A stretch of DNA of 64,000 nucleotides, taken from assembly GCF_013249015.1 (NCBI RefSeq), contig NZ_JABRPL010000005.1, forward strand, positions 62,001 through 126,000, written 5' to 3'. This document shows positions 36,901 through 44,628 of the stretch, one piece after another. Position 1 is the first letter of the stretch; every line of letters starts with the position of its first letter. Source of the DNA: Rathayibacter agropyri. GTDB taxonomy: Bacteria; Actinomycetota; Actinomycetes; Actinomycetales; Microbacteriaceae. The notes beneath the pieces are model-generated. The model was not told the DNA's origin. It worked only from the letters and a program-made list of their open reading frames with translations, and did not search any database. A program made the translations under genes and the position numbers.

Positions 36901-37934
36901 TGCACTCGCTGCACGCCGACGAGCTCGCGCTGTGGATCGACTCCGTTGAGGCGGGGAACCTGTACGTCAACCGCGGTATCACCGGAGCAATCGTGCGCCG
37001 TCAGCCCTTCGGAGGGTGGAAGCGCTCTTCCGTCGGCTCCGGCGCGAAAGCCGGCGGGCCGAACCACCTCATCGGGCTCGGCTCCTGGAAGCCCTCGCCT
37101 GCGCGAAGCTCGTCCACGCTGCACCTGCGCGGGCTCGACGATCGCGTCCGCCAGTTCATCGAGGCAGCGCAGTCCTCACTGCGCTTCGAGCAGTTCGACC
37201 TGCTGCGTCGCTCCGCTCTCTCGGACCAGCTCGCCTGGGCGACCGAGTTCGGGGTGGTCACCGACATCTCGAAGGTCGGTGTTGAGCGCAACCTGTTCCG
37301 CTACCTTCGGGTGCCGATCGCTCTGCGCCTGGCCGACGGCGGCGACCTCGGCGAGCTGCTCCGCGTCATTACGGCGGGCCTGCTCACCCGCTCGCGGATG
37401 GACATCTCGACCTCGATCCCGCTACCCCCGCGGGTGCAGGAGGTGCTGAGCGGCGATGAACTCGCCGAAATGGCCGGCCTTGTGCCGATCATCGTCGTGG
37501 AGTCGGACGCCCAGTGGCTCGAACGCGCGGCGGCCGGACGGATCACGGCCTCGCGCATCCGGATCATCGGCGATATCGTCTCCGACCGCGTCGATGGCTT
37601 CGGTGCACCAGAGGCCGCAGCGGACGTGCCCGGGCAGCAGAGCGTCGTGCGGCGCTCGTCCGACTCGACCGGCTCCTTCACCGACGTGGTCGCGGGCATG
37701 ACACGTGGCAGTACAGGAGCGCCCGTACCGCTGACACGTCCGGACGGCTCCCGGGTCGCCCTCGCGACAGCGCTCGCCGAAGCGCTCGGCGGCGCCCTCG
37801 ACACCGCCATCTACGCCGACACGGTGACTCCGGCCGGGCGGGTGGAGTTGCTGCCGTTCCTCCGCGAACAGGCCATCTCGATCACCAATCATCGCTTCGG
37901 CGCCCCGATCAACCTGAGTGACGACGTGCTGTGA
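33942..37934 (+). CDS. putA: Bifunctional proline dehydrogenase / glutamate-semialdehyde dehydrogenase (PutA) with acidic repeat extension
   Basis: 1330-aa proline catabolic enzyme that oxidises proline to glutamate. Residues about 85-500 form the FAD-dependent proline dehydrogenase barrel (VDYVSIKVSSVVSQLSMWA; FINLDMEEYRDLDL). Residues about 600-1080 form the NAD-dependent aldehyde dehydrogenase with catalytic Cys858 in GHAGQKCSAASL. A further C-terminal domain follows. There is no ribbon-helix-helix, so it does not repress its own gene. The first 85 residues are an acidic repeat (VELSGD units) not normal for the family. ATG 33942 follows TACCCT by 6 nt; ATG 34203 would give a start without the repeats. 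Confidence 0.93.
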   Translation: MEQSTTSGVPGSDPEREPDDAAVTAVVGASVGPDGDVEPDGDVRPVEDVELSGDVELSGDAELSGDVEPDEDVELPESVEPDDPDRPMPERVEALVRRWLARSGEFPVEPTAQRLAGVLEDPNGLDFTVGFIDGVARPEDVTVAAENLAALTTKTPTFLPSYLRAAISAGGAVGPVLPWVVVPTARRVLRRLVGHLVVDASETRLPAAIAALREGGDRLNLNLLGEAVLGEREARRRLEGTRRLLERPDVDYVSIKVSSVVSQLSMWAFDEEVDRVVERLTPLYEAASGPEPTFINLDMEEYRDLDLTVAAFRRILEQPGMLELEAGIVLQAYLPDSLRVLQELTEWATERRARGGAPIKVRVVKGANLAMERVDAALHDWPLATVGSKVEADTNYKRLLDWALRPERTDAVRIGVAGHNLFDLAWAWLSANDRGVADAVDIEMLLGMATGQARAVREDVGRLLLYTPVVHPHEFDVAISYLIRRLEENSSPENFLSAAFRLDDEEVLQREFGRFRASLEALDDSIPAPNRTQDRLREWASGSGRRLVQEHARAGERIQDPAADGLTQAVLGLSRGSGGSASTTNFHNEPDTDPALPGNRRWARLITEHIAGSTIGTDTVDAARVDSEAELQEVLRTVSRRAERWGERLGYDRAAVLDRAGLALAANRDRLIEVMASETGKTIAEADPEVSEAIDFAHYYATRARELDAVGGATFVPERVTVVAPPWNFPVAIPAGSILAALAAGSGVVVKPAPQARRSAAVLVEALWDAGIPQELLALVDLDEEALGRALISDPLVDRVLLTGSYETATLFRSWRPDLALQAETSGKNAIIVTPHADYDLAVADIVRSAFGHAGQKCSAASLVILVGSVARSKRFRAQLVDAVTSLRVGYPADPANAMGPLIEEPTGKLLHALTTLGGGESWLVEPRRLDESGRLWSPGVREGVAEGSYFHVTEFFGPVLGIMHAATLEDAIRMQNGTDYGLTAGLHSLHADELALWIDSVEAGNLYVNRGITGAIVRRQPFGGWKRSSVGSGAKAGGPNHLIGLGSWKPSPARSSSTLHLRGLDDRVRQFIEAAQSSLRFEQFDLLRRSALSDQLAWATEFGVVTDISKVGVERNLFRYLRVPIALRLADGGDLGELLRVITAGLLTRSRMDISTSIPLPPRVQEVLSGDELAEMAGLVPIIVVESDAQWLERAAAGRITASRIRIIGDIVSDRVDGFGAPEAAADVPGQQSVVRRSSDSTGSFTDVVAGMTRGSTGAPVPLTRPDGSRVALATALAEALGGALDTAIYADTVTPAGRVELLPFLREQAISITNHRFGAPINLSDDVL
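34083..34136 (+). repeat. Three 18-bp in-frame repeats in the putA N-terminus
   Basis: Units at 34083, 34101 and 34119 follow the pattern GACGTTGAGCTGTCCGGG with one or two changes and encode D-V/A-E-L-S-G. A decayed fourth unit follows. Copy number could vary between strains by slippage. Confidence 0.9.
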
Positions 37935-38064
37935 GGCCGCTCGGGGAACCCTGCACCGTTGAGGGAGCCGGGTGGCACGGGTCCCCTCGACGGGTCGGGG
38001 TTCCCTCGGGCAGGAGGTTGTGCAGGGCTTACTTGTCGCGGCAACCTCTCGGTAAGGTTGGGGG

Positions 38065-38589
38065 ATGAGCGCGACCGAGAACCGTTGGCTGACGCCCGAC
38101 CAGCTCGACGCGTGGCTGCGCTTCATCGCGGTCGTCGAACTGCTGCCGGGCGCCCTCGACACGCAGTTGCAGCGGGATGCCGGGCTCACCCACTTCGAGT
38201 ACCTGACGCTGGCGATGCTCTCGGAGGCGCCGGATCGCGCCCTGCGGATGACGACGCTCGCCGCACGCACCAACGCGACTCTTCCGCGCCTGTCGCACGT
38301 GGTCACCCGCCTCGTCGGGCGCGGCTACCTGGAGCGGCGCCCGTGCGCCTCCGACGGCCGCGCCACGAACGCGGTGCTCACCGACGCGGGGCTGCAGAAG
38401 ATCGTCGAGACCGCGCCCGGCCACGTGGCGACCGTGCTCGCCGACGTCATCGATCCGCTCGACGCCGAGCACATCCCGCAACTGGCCGACATCATGGCCA
38501 GGATGCTCACGCGCCTGGATCCCGAGGGCAGGATGACAGTCGATGCCGTGCGCTCCTCGCTCGGTGAGCCCGACGTCCGCGCCTGCTGA
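38065..38589 (+). CDS. MarR-family transcriptional regulator
   Basis: 174-aa winged-helix regulator. The core reads LTHFEYLTLAMLSEAPDRALRM, then TTLAARTNATLPRLSHVVTRLVGRGYLERR (shown as two parts), with the wing at RPCASDGRATNAVLTDAG. The ligand and targets are unknown; it may regulate itself, but the 130 bp between putA and this gene shows no clean dyad. TAAGGT lies 6 nt before ATG 38065. It ends 4 bp from the convergent VOC gene. Confidence 0.9.
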   Translation: MSATENRWLTPDQLDAWLRFIAVVELLPGALDTQLQRDAGLTHFEYLTLAMLSEAPDRALRMTTLAARTNATLPRLSHVVTRLVGRGYLERRPCASDGRATNAVLTDAGLQKIVETAPGHVATVLADVIDPLDAEHIPQLADIMARMLTRLDPEGRMTVDAVRSSLGEPDVRAC

Positions 38590-38593
38590 GCGC

Positions 38594-39016
38594 TCAGGAG
38601 GCGGGCGGGCCGGCCTCGGCCACGGCCGGATCCATGTGCAGGAACTCCCAGATGTGCCCGTCCGGGTCCTCCAGGTCGCGGGAGTACATGAAGCCGAGGT
38701 CCTGCACCGGCACGGGTTCCGCGCCGCCCGCCGCAAGGCCTTTCGCGAGCAGCTCGTCCACTTCCTCGCGGCTTCCGACGCTCAGTGCGAGGAGGGCCTG
38801 CACCTGTTCCTTCGCGTCGATGATCGTCTTGGAGGTGAAGGTTGAGAAGAACGGGTGCAGGAGGAGCATTGCGTACACGTGTTCGGACGCGACTATGCAC
38901 GCGGCGTCCTCGTTGCTGAAGAGCGGATTCACGCTCCAGCCGAGCGCGGTGTAAAACGCCTTTGAGCGCTCCAGATCGGTGACGGGGAGGTTCACGAAGA
39001 TCGAGTCGACGGCCAT
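38594..39016 (-). CDS. VOC-family (glyoxalase-like) protein
   Basis: 140-aa single-domain VOC protein of the YaeR/PhnB-like lactoylglutathione-lyase group. It has DSIFVNLPVTDLERSKAFYTALGW at the start (shown split between strands of the fold) and ends LGFMYSRDLEDPDGHIWEFLH. Active-site Glu/His positions are not certain. The enzymatic or binding role is unknown. CATACT sits 7 nt before the ATG at 39016. Convergent with MarR and divergent from the DUF1905 gene. Confidence 0.87.
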   Translation of the reverse strand: MAVDSIFVNLPVTDLERSKAFYTALGWSVNPLFSNEDAACIVASEHVYAMLLLHPFFSTFTSKTIIDAKEQVQALLALSVGSREEVDELLAKGLAAGGAEPVPVQDLGFMYSRDLEDPDGHIWEFLHMDPAVAEAGPPAS

Positions 39017-39074
39017 GGGCGTCAGTATGGCGACGGCCCGCGCGACATGCCAGAGTCCGTGCGATCATCGCCCT

Positions 39075-39506
39075 GTGCAGTTCGTGACGACGCTCTTCCA
39101 GACCGGTAACAACACCGGGATCGAGGTTCCTCCTGAGGTCCTCGAGGCCCTCGGTGGGGGCAAGCGGCCCGCAGTCGCCGTGACCGTGAATGGCTACCAC
39201 TTCACCAGCACGGTCGGAGCGAGGGGAGGCCGCGCCCTGGTCCCCTTTTCGGCCGAGAAGCGCCGAGAGACGGGCCTTGGGGGCGGGGACCCGATCGAGG
39301 TCGAGATCGAGCTCGACACTGCGCCGCGGGAAGTGACCGTGCCCGCCGATCTCGCGGCGGCTCTCGCCGAGGCGGGTGTCGCGGAGCGGTTCGCCGCGCT
39401 GTCGCCGACCGCGCGGAAGGCGCACGTCACCGCAGTCGAGGGCACGAAGGCGGCCGAGACGCGGTCGCGCCGCATCGCCGCGGTGGTCGCGGCTCTCGCC
39501 GGCTGA
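39075..39506 (+). CDS. YdeI/OmpD-associated family protein with DUF1905 domain
   Basis: 143-aa cytoplasmic protein. The N-terminal DUF1905 half reads FVTTLFQTGNNTGIEVP ... VTVNGYHFTSTVGARGG, and the C-terminal half is the YdeI-like helical bundle FAALSPTARKAHVTAVEGTK followed by RSRRIAAVV. Function unknown. Start GTG 39075, with GATCAT 6 nt upstream. The next small gene starts 9 bp after its stop. Confidence 0.85.
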   Translation: MQFVTTLFQTGNNTGIEVPPEVLEALGGGKRPAVAVTVNGYHFTSTVGARGGRALVPFSAEKRRETGLGGGDPIEVEIELDTAPREVTVPADLAAALAEAGVAERFAALSPTARKAHVTAVEGTKAAETRSRRIAAVVAALAG

Positions 39507-39514
39507 CGCACGCG

Positions 39515-39784
39515 ATGCCGCTACGAAGCCAGGCGGAGCGTTCGAGCGGTCGCCCGGCCAGTCTCTTCCTCTCGGCGTACACCGCCGACGACGGCACCGG
39601 TCAGGTGGATACGACTGCCCTGCAGGCGGCCTGGGAGAGCACCCTTGAGCGCTACTCCATCGACTCTGCGAGCCGGTCGACCTACGGTGGTGCCCGCGTG
39701 CAATTCCCCGACGGAGTCGTCGACGTCGGGGTCCAGGCCGTCGATCAGCCGTACGCCGAGATCCGTGAACGGTCGCCCTCGTGA
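39515..39784 (+). CDS. Small hypothetical protein
   Basis: 89-aa frame with good third-position GC bias and no recognised family. The middle part (DGTGQVDTTALQAAWESTLE) looks like a short helical domain and the end (GARVQFPDGVVDVGVQAVDQ) like two strands. ATG 39515 lies 9 bp after the DUF1905 gene, suggesting co-transcription. No signal peptide or membrane helix. Confidence 0.5.
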   Translation: MPLRSQAERSSGRPASLFLSAYTADDGTGQVDTTALQAAWESTLERYSIDSASRSTYGGARVQFPDGVVDVGVQAVDQPYAEIRERSPS

Positions 39785-39795
39785 AGGACAACGGG

Positions 39796-39933
39796 ATGAG
39801 CGATATCCCGTCGTTCCCGGTGGAGGCGGCACTGCTCGGGCTGGGATCCGCGAGGCTGGTCGGCGCGCTGGCGGGACTCGTCCCGGCGATCGTCGCCGTC
39901 CGCGTGAAGGTGATCGACGCGATCCGGTACTGA
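39796..39933 (+). CDS. 45-aa putative membrane-associated microprotein
   Basis: Small frame MSDIPSFPVEAALLGLGSAR, continuing with the hydrophobic LVGALAGLVPAIVAVRV and a basic end. ATG 39796 has AAGGA 7 nt upstream; an in-frame GTG at 39781 overlaps the previous stop. One amphipathic or membrane-inserted helix is likely. Translation is plausible from spacing and codon bias, but no homologue is known to me. Confidence 0.4.
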   Translation: MSDIPSFPVEAALLGLGSARLVGALAGLVPAIVAVRVKVIDAIRY

Positions 39934-39936
39934 CGC

Positions 39937-40584
39937 TCAGCCGAGAGTGAGGACGAGTTCGTCGCCCTCGACCGCGGTGTGCGCGTCGGAGTAGTGCCTG
40001 ATGCGTGGGAGGCCGTGCGTGCTCGGGCTCTCGTGGCCCCCGACAACCACGACGCGCATGCCCGCGTCGAGGCCCGCGCGGATGCCGGCCTCGGCGTCCT
40101 CGAACACGATCGCATCGGCCGGGGCGACGCCGAGGCGCGCCGCCGCGGCCAGATAGCAGTCCGGGGCCGGCTTCCCGTTCTCGACGTCGTGTGCCGTGAC
40201 GACGGTATCGGGGGAGGGGACCCCCGCCGCGGCGAGGCGACCGGCCGCCAGCGCGGGGCTCGCGGAGGTGACCAGGGCGACGCGTTCGCGGGGCAGGGAG
40301 GCGAGGAAGGCGGTCGCACCGGGGATTTCGATGGTCCCTTCTGTGTGCTCGAGCTCGTAGGCGTCGAGCTCAGCGACGATTGCCGCGACATCGCTGCCCG
40401 CCGGCGCGAAGCGACGCACGCTGTCGGCAGCCCGGACGCCGTGGACCGCACCGAGGACCGTCGCGCGGTCGAGGCCGAAGCGCTCGGCGAAGGCGCTCCA
40501 GATCACCTCGACGACGGCCGTCGAGTCGACGAGGGTTCCATCCATGTCGAAGAGAGCTGCGCGGGCGCGGAGGGAGTGGGACAT
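39937..40584 (-). CDS. HAD-superfamily sugar-phosphate phosphatase
   Basis: 215-aa HAD subfamily IA hydrolase of the beta-phosphoglucomutase/2-deoxyglucose-6-phosphatase type. Motif I is ALFDMDGTLVDS, motif II VALVTSAS, motif III the Lys in NGKPAPDCYL and motif IV IVFEDAEAGIRAG. The helical cap lies between I and II. It most likely dephosphorylates a small sugar or polyol phosphate. The start is ATG 40584 with CAGGAT 6 nt upstream. Tail-to-tail with the microprotein gene. Confidence 0.9.
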   Translation of the reverse strand: MSHSLRARAALFDMDGTLVDSTAVVEVIWSAFAERFGLDRATVLGAVHGVRAADSVRRFAPAGSDVAAIVAELDAYELEHTEGTIEIPGATAFLASLPRERVALVTSASPALAAGRLAAAGVPSPDTVVTAHDVENGKPAPDCYLAAAARLGVAPADAIVFEDAEAGIRAGLDAGMRVVVVGGHESPSTHGLPRIRHYSDAHTAVEGDELVLTLG

Positions 40585-40736
40585 GCGTCCATCCTGACGG
40601 ACGAGGTCCACGGTGAGGGTGCGACCGCGTTCCGTGGACTGCGTGCGGTCAGCGACCCTTCATGCTTCACCCTGGGAGGCGGCACTACGGTGGGTCCTAA
40701 ATGCGGGCAGAACGCCCGAGGGGAACGGAGGACGCG

Positions 40737-41684
40737 ATGACGGACCACAACGGAACCGACTCGGATCAGGGCGCGAGCACGGACGGCGAGGCCGCCGGAC
40801 CCCGCGCGGGCTGGTACCCGGACCCGGCGGGCTCATCCCGCCAGCGCTGGTGGGACGGATCCGGCTGGACTGAATCGCTGCGCGACGCCCCAGCGGCCAC
40901 TCCGATGACTCCTCCGGTCGCTCCCGCGGCGGCGACCCCGGCACTGCCCCTCGCGTCCGTCCCGCCCGTGGCTCCGGTGCCGCCCGTCGCCCCCGCCTAT
41001 GGCGAGACCTCCAGCGGAACGGCCACCGGCTACGGGCAGGCGGCGTCGGGTCAGTATCCGCAGCAGGCGACGCCTCCGCAGCCGAGCCCCGGGCAGCAGG
41101 CGTACGGGCAGCAGAGTCAGCAGCCCTCTGCCCAGCAGCCGCAGTACCAACAGCCGCCGTACCAGCAGCCGTATGGCGGCGCACCCGCCGCGCCCGTCCA
41201 GCAGCGCGACCCCGGGATCGTCACCGCCACCCCGTGGATCTGGGTCGTCGTGCTCCTGCCGCTGCTCTCGGCGCTGTCGATGTTCCTGCTGCCGCCGAGC
41301 GTCATCATCGACTGGTCGATGGTGTCCACGTATGGTCCCCGCGCATCGACGGGCGGGTCGACCGCCTACCTCGTCGGCATGGGCGCCATCCAGCTCATCG
41401 GTGTCCTGATCTACGCTGCCGAGGTCGTCTTCGCGTTCCTCGACTGGCGCCAGCTCAAGCGGGCCGGGATCCAGCGTCCGTTCCACTGGGCGTGGGCGTT
41501 CCTGGCTGTTCCCTATGTCTACGTGATCGGCCGGAGTGTCGTCGTCAAGCGAGTGACCGGCGGCGGACTCTTGCCGCTGTGGATCTTCATCGGCGTGGCG
41601 GTCGTCTCGTTCATTATCGTGATCAGCTGGCTCGTGGCATTGGGCGCGGCGATGTCGGCAGCTTTCCCCCGGTCGGGCTACTGA
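40737..41684 (+). CDS. DUF2510 membrane protein with Pro/Gln-rich linker
   Basis: 315-aa protein. The N-terminal DUF2510 motif is GWYPDPAGSSRQRWWDGSGWT (about residues 21-41). A Pro/Ala then Gln/Tyr-rich disordered linker follows (to about 160), then four transmembrane helices (about 165-185, 210-235, 255-270, 280-305). DUF2510 is common in actinobacterial membrane proteins; function unknown. ATG 40737 has GGAGG 5 nt upstream. A TACGGT -10 candidate lies near 40687-40692. Confidence 0.85.
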   Translation: MTDHNGTDSDQGASTDGEAAGPRAGWYPDPAGSSRQRWWDGSGWTESLRDAPAATPMTPPVAPAAATPALPLASVPPVAPVPPVAPAYGETSSGTATGYGQAASGQYPQQATPPQPSPGQQAYGQQSQQPSAQQPQYQQPPYQQPYGGAPAAPVQQRDPGIVTATPWIWVVVLLPLLSALSMFLLPPSVIIDWSMVSTYGPRASTGGSTAYLVGMGAIQLIGVLIYAAEVVFAFLDWRQLKRAGIQRPFHWAWAFLAVPYVYVIGRSVVVKRVTGGGLLPLWIFIGVAVVSFIIVISWLVALGAAMSAAFPRSGY

Positions 41685-41710
41685 CGCAGTCGCGCTTCTG
41701 ACGCCGGAGG

Positions 41711-41769
41711 GTGTGGCCGCACCCGTATACGAGGCGGGCGTGTCCCGGATGCAGAGGACGCGGCCACAC
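41711..41769. terminator. Candidate bidirectional terminator
   Basis: 10-bp perfect arms (GTGTGGCCGC 41711-41720 with GCGGCCACAC 41760-41769) separated by 39 nt, which contains a further short pairing. It lies between convergent DUF2510 and AsnC genes. Confidence 0.45.
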
Positions 41770-41807
41770 GATGAGGAGCCGTCCGCGCTCGGCAGGCAGT
41801 CCGTCCG

Positions 41808-42245
41808 TCACGCCTCGCTGCGCTGGATGAGGCGGGAGAGCACGATCGCTGAGCGGGTGTGGTCGACGTTCGGCGCGATCCGCACCCGTTCAAGGGCGAG
41901 CTCGAGGCTCGGAATGTCTCGCGAGCGGATATGGACGATCGCGTCTGCCGAGCCGGTCACCGTCCCGGCGTCGACGACCTCGGGGACCGCGGAAAGGATC
42001 CGGCGCAGCTCATCCGGGGCGACGGTGCCGCGGCAGAACAGCTCGACGTAGGCCTCTGTCGCCATGCCGTCGACGGCGGGGTCGACCTTGATCGTGAAGC
42101 CCTGGATCACTCCGTCGGCCACGAGACGGTCGACGCGGCGCTTCACGGCGGAGGCGGACAGCCCGACAATGCCGCCGATCTCGCCGTACCCAGCGCGGGC
42201 GTTCTGGCGCAGCAGATCGAGGACCTTCCGATCGATGTTGTCCAT
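41808..42245 (-). CDS. Lrp/AsnC-family transcriptional regulator
   Basis: 145-aa regulator with an N-terminal helix-turn-helix (IDRKVLDLLRQNARAGYGEIG, then VGLSASAVKRRVDRLVADGV) and a C-terminal RAM ligand-binding domain (EAYVELFCRGTVAPDEL ... VTGSADAIVHIRSRD). Probably senses an amino acid. TATCCT lies 6 nt before ATG 42245. It is divergent from the MFS-marR operon across 144 bp, but that operon has its own MarR-type dyad. Confidence 0.92.
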   Translation of the reverse strand: MDNIDRKVLDLLRQNARAGYGEIGGIVGLSASAVKRRVDRLVADGVIQGFTIKVDPAVDGMATEAYVELFCRGTVAPDELRRILSAVPEVVDAGTVTGSADAIVHIRSRDIPSLELALERVRIAPNVDHTRSAIVLSRLIQRSEA

Positions 42246-42341
42246 CTTCTGAGGATAGGCGCGGGTGCGAGCGCGCTCGGACGGACGCCGCCCGAGCGCT
42301 GGCTATTCATCACGCTCGGCTATATAGTTGCTTTCGGTCAA

Positions 42342-42361
42342 TAGTTGACCATCGTCAACTA
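42342..42361. promoter_or_regulatory. Predicted MarR operator upstream of the MFS-marR operon
   Basis: A perfect 20-bp dyad: TAGTTGAC (42342-42349), four spacer bases, GTCAACTA (42354-42361). It lies 28 bp before the transporter start in an AT-rich patch that also holds TATAGT (42323-42328). Length, spacing and base content are typical of MarR sites, and the second gene of the operon is a MarR protein. A related half-site, TATAGTTG, lies 20 bp upstream. Confidence 0.7.
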
Positions 42362-42389
42362 GGGCCGCAGTCGTGCCGAAGAGGAGCCC

Positions 42390-44099
42390 ATGTCCCACCC
42401 CGAACACCGCGCCGCACCGCGCGGAACCGCCGCGCAACCCGCCCCCGCCGGGCCGGACGGCGCCATGTCGCACCGCCAGGTGCTCGAATCGCTCAGCGGC
42501 CTGCTGCTGGGCATGTTCGTCTCGATCCTCGCCGGAACGGTCGTGTCGACCTCTCTCCCGCGCATCATCTCGGATCTCAACGGCGACCAGAACGCCTACA
42601 CCTGGGTCGTCACCGCGACTCTGCTCGCGACGACGGTTTCGACTCCGCTGTGGGGAAAATTCGCCGACCTGTTCAACCGCAAGCTGCTCATCCAGCTCGC
42701 GCTGGGCCTCTTCGTCCTCGGGTCGGCGCTGGCTGGATTCTCGCAGGACACGAACATGCTGATCGTCTTCCGCGTGTTCCAGGGCCTCGGCGCGGGCGGG
42801 CTCGCCGCGCTGAGCCAGATCATCATGGCCGACATCATCAGCCCCCGTGAGCGCGGCAAGTACGCCGGCCTCTTCGGCGGAGTGATGGCCATCGGCACCG
42901 TCGGCGGCCCGCTCCTGGGCGGCGTTGTGACCGATGCGTTCGGCTGGCGCTGGAACTTCTTCATCGCGATGCCCGTCGCGATCGTCGCGATCATCCTGCT
43001 CCAGATGACGCTCCGCCTGCCCGCGCACCCCAAGCGCACGGTCCGGATCGACTACCTCGGCGCGGTCCTGATCGCCGGCGGCATCTCGCTCCTGCTGATC
43101 TGGGTCTCGCTCGCCGGAAAGAACTTTGACTGGGCCTCGTGGGAGACCGCGGTGATGGTCGGCGGAGCGGTTGTCCTGCTGGTCGCGGCCGTGATCACCG
43201 AGCTGACCGTCGCCGAGCCGATCATCCCAATGGGCATGTTTAAGAACCGGACCTTCAGCCTCGCGGTCGTCGCAAGCATCTCGGTGGGCGTCTCGATGTT
43301 CGGCGTCGCGGTCTTCCTCGCGCAGTACATGCAGCTCGCCCGCGGAGCCACCCCGACCCAGTCGGGCCTGCTCACCATCCCGATGATGGCCGGCCTCCTG
43401 ATCGCCTCGACGATCTTCGGCGGGATCATCTCGCGCACCGGCAAGTGGAAGGCGATCATGATCAGCGGCGGCGTGCTCGCCGTCATCGGGACCTTCCTCC
43501 TGAGCACGCTGCGCTACGACACGGACCTCGTGCTGGTCGGCGTCTACATGGCTGTACTTGGCGCGGGCCTCGGCATGCTGATGCAGAACCTCGTTCTCGT
43601 GGTGCAGAACTCGATCGAGGTGAAAAACCTCGGTGTCGCGACCAGCGCGGTGACGTTCTTCCGCAGTCTCGGCGGCACCATCGGCGTCTCCGTGCTCGGC
43701 TCGATGCTCGGCACCGTCATCGCCGACCGCATCAGGACCGGCATTGCCGGTCTTGCTCCCGCTGACCAGGCCCTCGCGGCGCAGGCGCTCGGCAGCGGCA
43801 CCATCCCGCAGCCGGCGACCCTGCCCGACGCTGTCCGCGTCGTGGTCGAGAGCGCTTATGGAATCGGCGTTGGCGACGTGTTCCTTTACAGCATTCCGCT
43901 GGCGATCATCACGCTGATCGCGGTGATCCTGCTGCCCAACGTCGACCTCGGCTCGAAGAACGCCGTGCAGTTGAAGGCCGCGCATCCGCTCGAAGACGCG
44001 GAGGACGCGCTCATCGCCACTTCCGACGGCCAGGCCGGGCTGCGCCCCGTCGGCCAGTCCCGCCCCACCGGCGCGATAGACGTGCTCGAGCGGCGCTGA
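42390..44099 (+). CDS. MFS multidrug exporter, DHA2 (14-TM) type
   Basis: 569-aa transporter. TM1 holds GMFVSILAGTVVSTSLPRI, motif A reads GKFADLFNRK and motif C-like Gly/Pro residues occur in GTVGGPLLGG; fourteen hydrophobic helices are visible. The cytoplasmic C-terminal tail is about 50 residues. Expected to export drugs by proton antiport. It is co-transcribed with a MarR gene that overlaps its stop (TGATG), so drug-induced release of MarR from the upstream dyad is the likely control. Confidence 0.92.
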   Translation: MSHPEHRAAPRGTAAQPAPAGPDGAMSHRQVLESLSGLLLGMFVSILAGTVVSTSLPRIISDLNGDQNAYTWVVTATLLATTVSTPLWGKFADLFNRKLLIQLALGLFVLGSALAGFSQDTNMLIVFRVFQGLGAGGLAALSQIIMADIISPRERGKYAGLFGGVMAIGTVGGPLLGGVVTDAFGWRWNFFIAMPVAIVAIILLQMTLRLPAHPKRTVRIDYLGAVLIAGGISLLLIWVSLAGKNFDWASWETAVMVGGAVVLLVAAVITELTVAEPIIPMGMFKNRTFSLAVVASISVGVSMFGVAVFLAQYMQLARGATPTQSGLLTIPMMAGLLIASTIFGGIISRTGKWKAIMISGGVLAVIGTFLLSTLRYDTDLVLVGVYMAVLGAGLGMLMQNLVLVVQNSIEVKNLGVATSAVTFFRSLGGTIGVSVLGSMLGTVIADRIRTGIAGLAPADQALAAQALGSGTIPQPATLPDAVRVVVESAYGIGVGDVFLYSIPLAIITLIAVILLPNVDLGSKNAVQLKAAHPLEDAEDALIATSDGQAGLRPVGQSRPTGAIDVLERR

Positions 44100-44542
44100 T
44101 GCCCAGCGTCACCTCCTCGGCCGAGGCGCTGCGCGAGGTGGAGGAGCGGATCACCGCGCTCGCCGTGCAGGTGCGTCTTGCGGTCCGGGATGCGGCGGCG
44201 TCGATTGATCCGGCGCTGCCGCCCTTCGGTCTGCGGCTGTTGCAGATGCTCGAGCGCTGCGGACCGGTCCACTCCGGTGCCGCGGCCGAGCGACTGGGCG
44301 TTGACCGCAGCGCGATCAGCAGGCAGGCCCGGCAGCTCGCGGAACTCGGCTTCGTCGAGATGACCGCCGATCCTGCGGACGGTCGCGCCCGGTTCCTCTC
44401 GCTCAGTGGCGTCGGTAGGGAGCGGATGCGGGACCTCGGTGGGCAGCAGCGTCAGCGGATGCGGGAGGCGTTGAGCGCGTGGCCTGAGGCGGATTTGCTC
44501 GCGTTTGCGGGGTATCTGGAGCGGCTGATTTCAGTGGGCTAA
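44099..44542 (+). CDS. MarR-family repressor of the adjacent exporter
   Basis: 147-aa winged-helix protein: an N-terminal dimerisation helix, then GPVHSGAAAERLGVDRSAISRQARQLAELGFVEM (quoted in part: VDRSAISRQARQLAELGF) and wing TADPADGRARFLSLS. Its ATG shares one base with the exporter stop, so the two are coupled. The dyad at 42342-42361 is the probable binding site. Ends 86 bp before the hydrolase-lipoprotein array. Confidence 0.92.
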   Translation: MPSVTSSAEALREVEERITALAVQVRLAVRDAAASIDPALPPFGLRLLQMLERCGPVHSGAAAERLGVDRSAISRQARQLAELGFVEMTADPADGRARFLSLSGVGRERMRDLGGQQRQRMREALSAWPEADLLAFAGYLERLISVG

Positions 44543-44592
44543 GGCGGTGTGTGATCTCGCGCCAGCGCGGCTTCTGTCTGCTGGCGTCTGAC

Positions 44593-44598
44593 TAGTCT
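44593..44598 (+). promoter_or_regulatory. Predicted -10 box for the hydrolase-lipoprotein array
   Basis: TAGTCT fits TANNNT. Transcription would begin near 44605, leaving a short leader with the GGGAGG ribosome site at 44618-44623. Confidence 0.4.
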
Positions 44599-44628
44599 CC
44601 TGGAGCGAAGCTCACGTGGGAGGTGGTC

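Noticed and set aside
37949-38027. Hairpin after putA (CCCTGCAC with GTGCAGGG)
   Set aside because: Only 8 bp with a 63-nt loop, and another possible pairing crosses it; too weak to call a terminator.
42303-43985. 560-codon minus-strand frame opposite the MFS gene
   Set aside because: Charged low-complexity translation caused by high third-position GC; the plus strand encodes a clear transporter.
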